From: a bacterium
Lineage (GTDB): Bacteria; Pseudomonadota; Alphaproteobacteria; Rhizobiales; Xanthobacteraceae
Length of the DNA stretch: 16,923 bases
Direction of reading: 5' to 3'
Assembly: GCA_029946075.1 (NCBI GenBank)
Contig: JAQSDT010000706.1
Location: 1 to 16,923 of the forward strand
The position numbers and the translations under genes were made by a program. This document shows, piece by piece, positions 15,085-16,923 of this stretch. Position 1 is the stretch's first letter; every line of letters begins with the position of its first letter. The notes beneath the pieces are model-generated. The model ran no database searches, was not told the DNA's origin, and saw only the letters and a list, made by a program, of their open reading frames with translations.

Positions 15085-15802
15085 GGTCCAGAATGTTTCG
15101 GTCCAGTTCGGCGGTCTTCGCGCCCTGAACGGCGTCTCATTCACCGTGGACGAGGGCGAGATCGTCGGCCTGGTGGGCGCCAACGGGGCCGGCAAGTCGA
15201 CGATGGTAAGCGCCGTGTCGGGGGCGCTCGGCCGCCATGGCGGGAGGGTCGTCTTCGTCGGCCGCGATATTACCGGTCTCGCGCCGTCCCGCATCGCCGG
15301 GATGGGATTGGTGCGGACCTTCCAACTCGTCCAGCCCTTCCGCGGCCTGACGGCGATCGAGTGCGTCACGCTGGGCGCGCTCTACGGCAGCACCAGCGAC
15401 CGGCCAGCTGGCATTCCCACCGCCCGTCGCCTCGCCGAGCGGGCGCTAGATTTTGCCGGTCTGTCGATGGTGGCGGACCTTGCCTGCGACACGCTGAACG
15501 CCAGCCAGCGCCATCGTCTCGAAATTGCCCGCGCGCTGGCGGCACGGCCGAAACTGATCCTGCTCGACGAGTGCCTGTCGGGCCTGAACAGCAGCGAGAT
15601 CGACCACGGCATCACCCTGGTCCGCGCCATCCGTGCCCGCGGCATCGCCATCCTGATCATCGAGCATACGGTGCGAGTCATGTCCGCTCTCGCCGATCGC
15701 ATTGTAGTGCTCGACCGGGGCGAGAAGATCGCTGATGGTCCGGCGGCCGATGTCCTCACTGACCGGCGGGCGCTCGGCGTCTACTTCGGTACGACGGCGT
15801 GA
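15074..15802 (+). CDS. livG: ABC transporter ATPase, LivG type, with degenerate signature
   Basis: This 242-residue ATPase is the second energy subunit of the transporter. Walker A is GANGAGKST (35-43), followed by the LivG-specific MGLVRTFQLVQPFRGLTAIE, Walker B LILLDE and the switch region LIIEHTVRVMSALADR, with His. The ABC signature reads LNASQRHRLEIARAL where the family has a Gly-containing LSxGQ-type motif; the key Gly is Ser here. The D-loop region reads CLSGLN instead of the usual PAAGLN. Since LivF keeps a canonical signature, one of the two ATP sites may be weak. It starts inside the end of the previous gene. It is the last gene of the operon and converges with the acetyltransferase gene, leaving only nine bases between them. 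Confidence 0.9.
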   Translation: MLLEVQNVSVQFGGLRALNGVSFTVDEGEIVGLVGANGAGKSTMVSAVSGALGRHGGRVVFVGRDITGLAPSRIAGMGLVRTFQLVQPFRGLTAIECVTLGALYGSTSDRPAGIPTARRLAERALDFAGLSMVADLACDTLNASQRHRLEIARALAARPKLILLDECLSGLNSSEIDHGITLVRAIRARGIAILIIEHTVRVMSALADRIVVLDRGEKIADGPAADVLTDRRALGVYFGTTA

Positions 15803-15811
15803 AGTGGCGGC

Positions 15812-16462
15812 TCAGTTGCGGAACAGAGGCTCCGTCCGACCGCGCCTGAAGAGGAAAGGCGTCCGCGCCGCGCCGCGCGGCAGGAAGAAATAGACGCGTC
15901 CGCACTCCTGCCAGCCCAGGGCGCGCAGCCCCTTATGCGCGTCAGGCCGGTCGACCTGGCCCAGCGTGTAGGCTTGGCGGGCGCCCTGCTGACTGGCCTG
16001 GTGCAGCATAGTGCCCAGCACCAGCCCATGGACGCCCTTGCCGCGGAAGGCCTGCGGCGTGAAGGCGTCGGTGGTGTAGATCTCGCCCGGCCGAAGCCGG
16101 ATAGGATGGCCCGGCAGGGCGTCGCCCCAAGTGAAACAGGTCCAGTTGGCGTGCGCCAGAACGCCGGCGACGAAGGCCAAGAAACAGCGCTCGCCGCGCC
16201 GCAACCGATCAAGATAAAGGCCACGGGCTGTCAGGTCGCGTGGTCCGTCACCCAGCCACAGCCAAGGATCGTCGGCATAGAGTTGGCAGATCGTATCGAG
16301 GTCGGACTCCTCTGCCAGCCTGATCGAAGCGCCGAGCGGGTTTGGAGGTGGGCTTATCGGCTGGGCGAGCGAGCGCTCGTAGAAGAGCGCGCAGGTCAAT
16401 TCGCCGAACGGTGCCGCCATCCGCTTCGACCAATGCCATGCCCGTCTTTCCATATCGCCCAC
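15812..16462 (-). CDS. GNAT-family acetyltransferase
   Basis: This - strand gene encodes up to 216 residues with a GNAT acyltransferase fold. The acetyl-CoA-binding motif is seen as TTDAFTPQAFRGKGVHGLVLG (annotated residues about 130-150, the loop being Arg140-Gly-Lys-Gly-Val-His145). It follows a beta strand with IRLRPGEIY and is followed by a helix. The C-terminal half contains GLRALGWQECGRVYFF, as expected for the last strands. The opening GTG at 16462 is uncertain; in-frame ATG codons at 16453 and 16420 are alternatives, and none has a clear ribosome site. Substrate is unknown. It is transcribed toward livG and has no obvious functional link to it; it lies between the liv operon and the second repeat copy. 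Confidence 0.8.
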   Translation of the reverse strand: MGDMERRAWHWSKRMAAPFGELTCALFYERSLAQPISPPPNPLGASIRLAEESDLDTICQLYADDPWLWLGDGPRDLTARGLYLDRLRRGERCFLAFVAGVLAHANWTCFTWGDALPGHPIRLRPGEIYTTDAFTPQAFRGKGVHGLVLGTMLHQASQQGARQAYTLGQVDRPDAHKGLRALGWQECGRVYFFLPRGAARTPFLFRRGRTEPLFRN

Positions 16463-16648
16463 ATCTGAGTGTAGGGCGCCGCTCTCGTTGGCGTAAATTG
16501 TTCAGTGCGTTGCCGAGTTCGCGTGTGGGGGCTGAACCTCTACCGGAAGCGTCACGCATTGCGCCGGGCCGGCATGTCGGGACGCTATGACGGTTCCCAA
16601 CAAATAGAGCGCCGCGGGCCAAACTGTACCACTACCCTGAGCACCCAT

Positions 16649-16730
16649 AGTTTGCTCTCAGTCCACACCGCCCGACCAACTGCGCATTCGAAACACGCAG
16701 AACTACGCTCCCGATTCTCCAGCTATCTCA
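16649..16730 (+). repeat. Direct repeat, copy 2 of 2
   Basis: This is the second copy of the 82-base element at 9728-9809, in the same orientation, with about 71 of 82 bases matching. Nearly all differences are transitions. It lies beyond the acetyltransferase, so the pair brackets the liv operon and that gene. Confidence 0.75.
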
Positions 16731-16782
16731 ACGACCTACAAGAAGCGTACTAAATCCCGAAGTCATCAGCTTTGGAGAGAAA

Positions 16783-16808
16783 GGGCCGTAGAGAGACCCT
16801 TACGGCCC
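16783..16808 (-). terminator. Strong hairpin, possible terminator for a - strand transcript
   Basis: GGGCCGTA (16783-16790) pairs perfectly with TACGGCCC (16801-16808) around a ten-base loop. On the - strand the stem is followed by a T-rich stretch (TTTCTCTCC), whereas on the + strand CTCCGG follows. It is therefore more likely to end a transcript entering from the right. The T-run is interrupted, so confidence is limited. Confidence 0.4.
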
Positions 16809-16923
16809 CTCCGGCGCCGAGGCCGGTCAACAGGTCCGACACGAAATGCCCGCGGTTATTGGGCTTTCGATAAGCCCGCTGAGGCGGGAGAGACTGTTAG
16901 GTCGGCGGTGAATGGCGGAGGGA

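Larger units (their letters stand above)
16463..16923. other. Gene-free stretch with repeat and hairpins
   Basis: No convincing gene is seen in these 461 bases. The open frame at 16505-16753 has no family features and runs across the repeat copy. The stretch must hold the promoter of the acetyltransferase (- strand), although no clear -35/-10 pair was found. It contains the second repeat copy (16649-16730), a strong hairpin (16783-16808) and two overlapping hairpins (16861-16888). The sequence after about 16800 is GC-rich and structured and may belong to an RNA or a gene continuing beyond the window. Confidence 0.5.

Noticed and set aside
9878..15802. ABC genes as the exporter of the lasso peptide
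   Set aside because: A periplasmic binding protein with two LivH/LivM-type permeases defines an importer. Lasso exporters have a fused membrane and ATPase polypeptide.
1..16923. tRNA, rRNA genes or CRISPR arrays
   Set aside because: No tRNA-like arms, rRNA segments or regularly spaced short repeats were seen. The only clear repeat is the two-copy 82-base element.

Overview
The window is GC-rich DNA with alphaproteobacterial-style genes: a zinc-ribbon-poor serine recombinase coupled by ATGA to a small HTH partner, a branched-chain-amino-acid-type ABC operon, and GTG/TTG starts. A Rhizobiales- or Rhodospirillales-like host is likely, but I cannot name a genus. By eye the middle part (about 1.4-9.7 kb) is less GC-rich than the liv operon to its right. 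This, with the recombinase on its left, suggests acquired DNA.

Layout. (1) 1-1074: the C-terminal part of a large serine recombinase (its 5' end lies outside the window) and its HTH companion. (2) 1075-1428: no convincing gene. (3) 1429-9215: a biosynthetic locus, all on the + strand. It holds an NRPS-like adenylation/carrier/thioesterase protein, an HPr-kinase-like peptide kinase, an asparagine-synthetase-like lasso cyclase, a PqqD-like leader-binding protein (B1), a 59-residue precursor peptide at 7719-7898, and a family-5 nucleotidyltransferase. (4) 9392-9676: a small winged-helix-like protein. (5) 9878-15802: a liv-type import operon with the order binding protein, LivH, LivM, LivF, acyl-CoA-synthetase alpha-like protein, LivG. 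(6) 15812-16462: a GNAT acetyltransferase on the - strand, convergent with livG. (7) 16463-16923: no gene, but a second copy of an 82-bp repeat and several hairpins.

How the genes fit together. The precursor carries the lasso leader signature (Tyr22, Pro25, Leu27, Gly31, Phe33, Thr37). Taking Thr37 as the leader's penultimate residue puts Ala39 at core position 1. The only acidic residue in the core, Asp47, then falls at position 9, as needed for a nine-residue macrolactam ring. B1 would bind the leader and the cyclase would close the ring. The kinase is expected to phosphorylate the C-terminal Ser59, as in paeninodin-type systems, and the nucleotidyltransferase may extend that phosphate. The usual leader peptidase (B2, transglutaminase-like) is not in this window, nor is a dedicated exporter. 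The NRPS-like protein is an unusual neighbour, and its active site appears to lack the Asp that binds the amino group of alpha-amino acids. A palindrome overlaps a plausible promoter just ahead of the precursor, so the peptide may be regulated separately from the enzyme genes.

The most interesting content is this kinase/nucleotidyltransferase lasso-type cluster with a short, easily missed precursor, no B2 and an adjacent A-T-TE protein. Family calls rest on motifs read by eye; no database search was possible.
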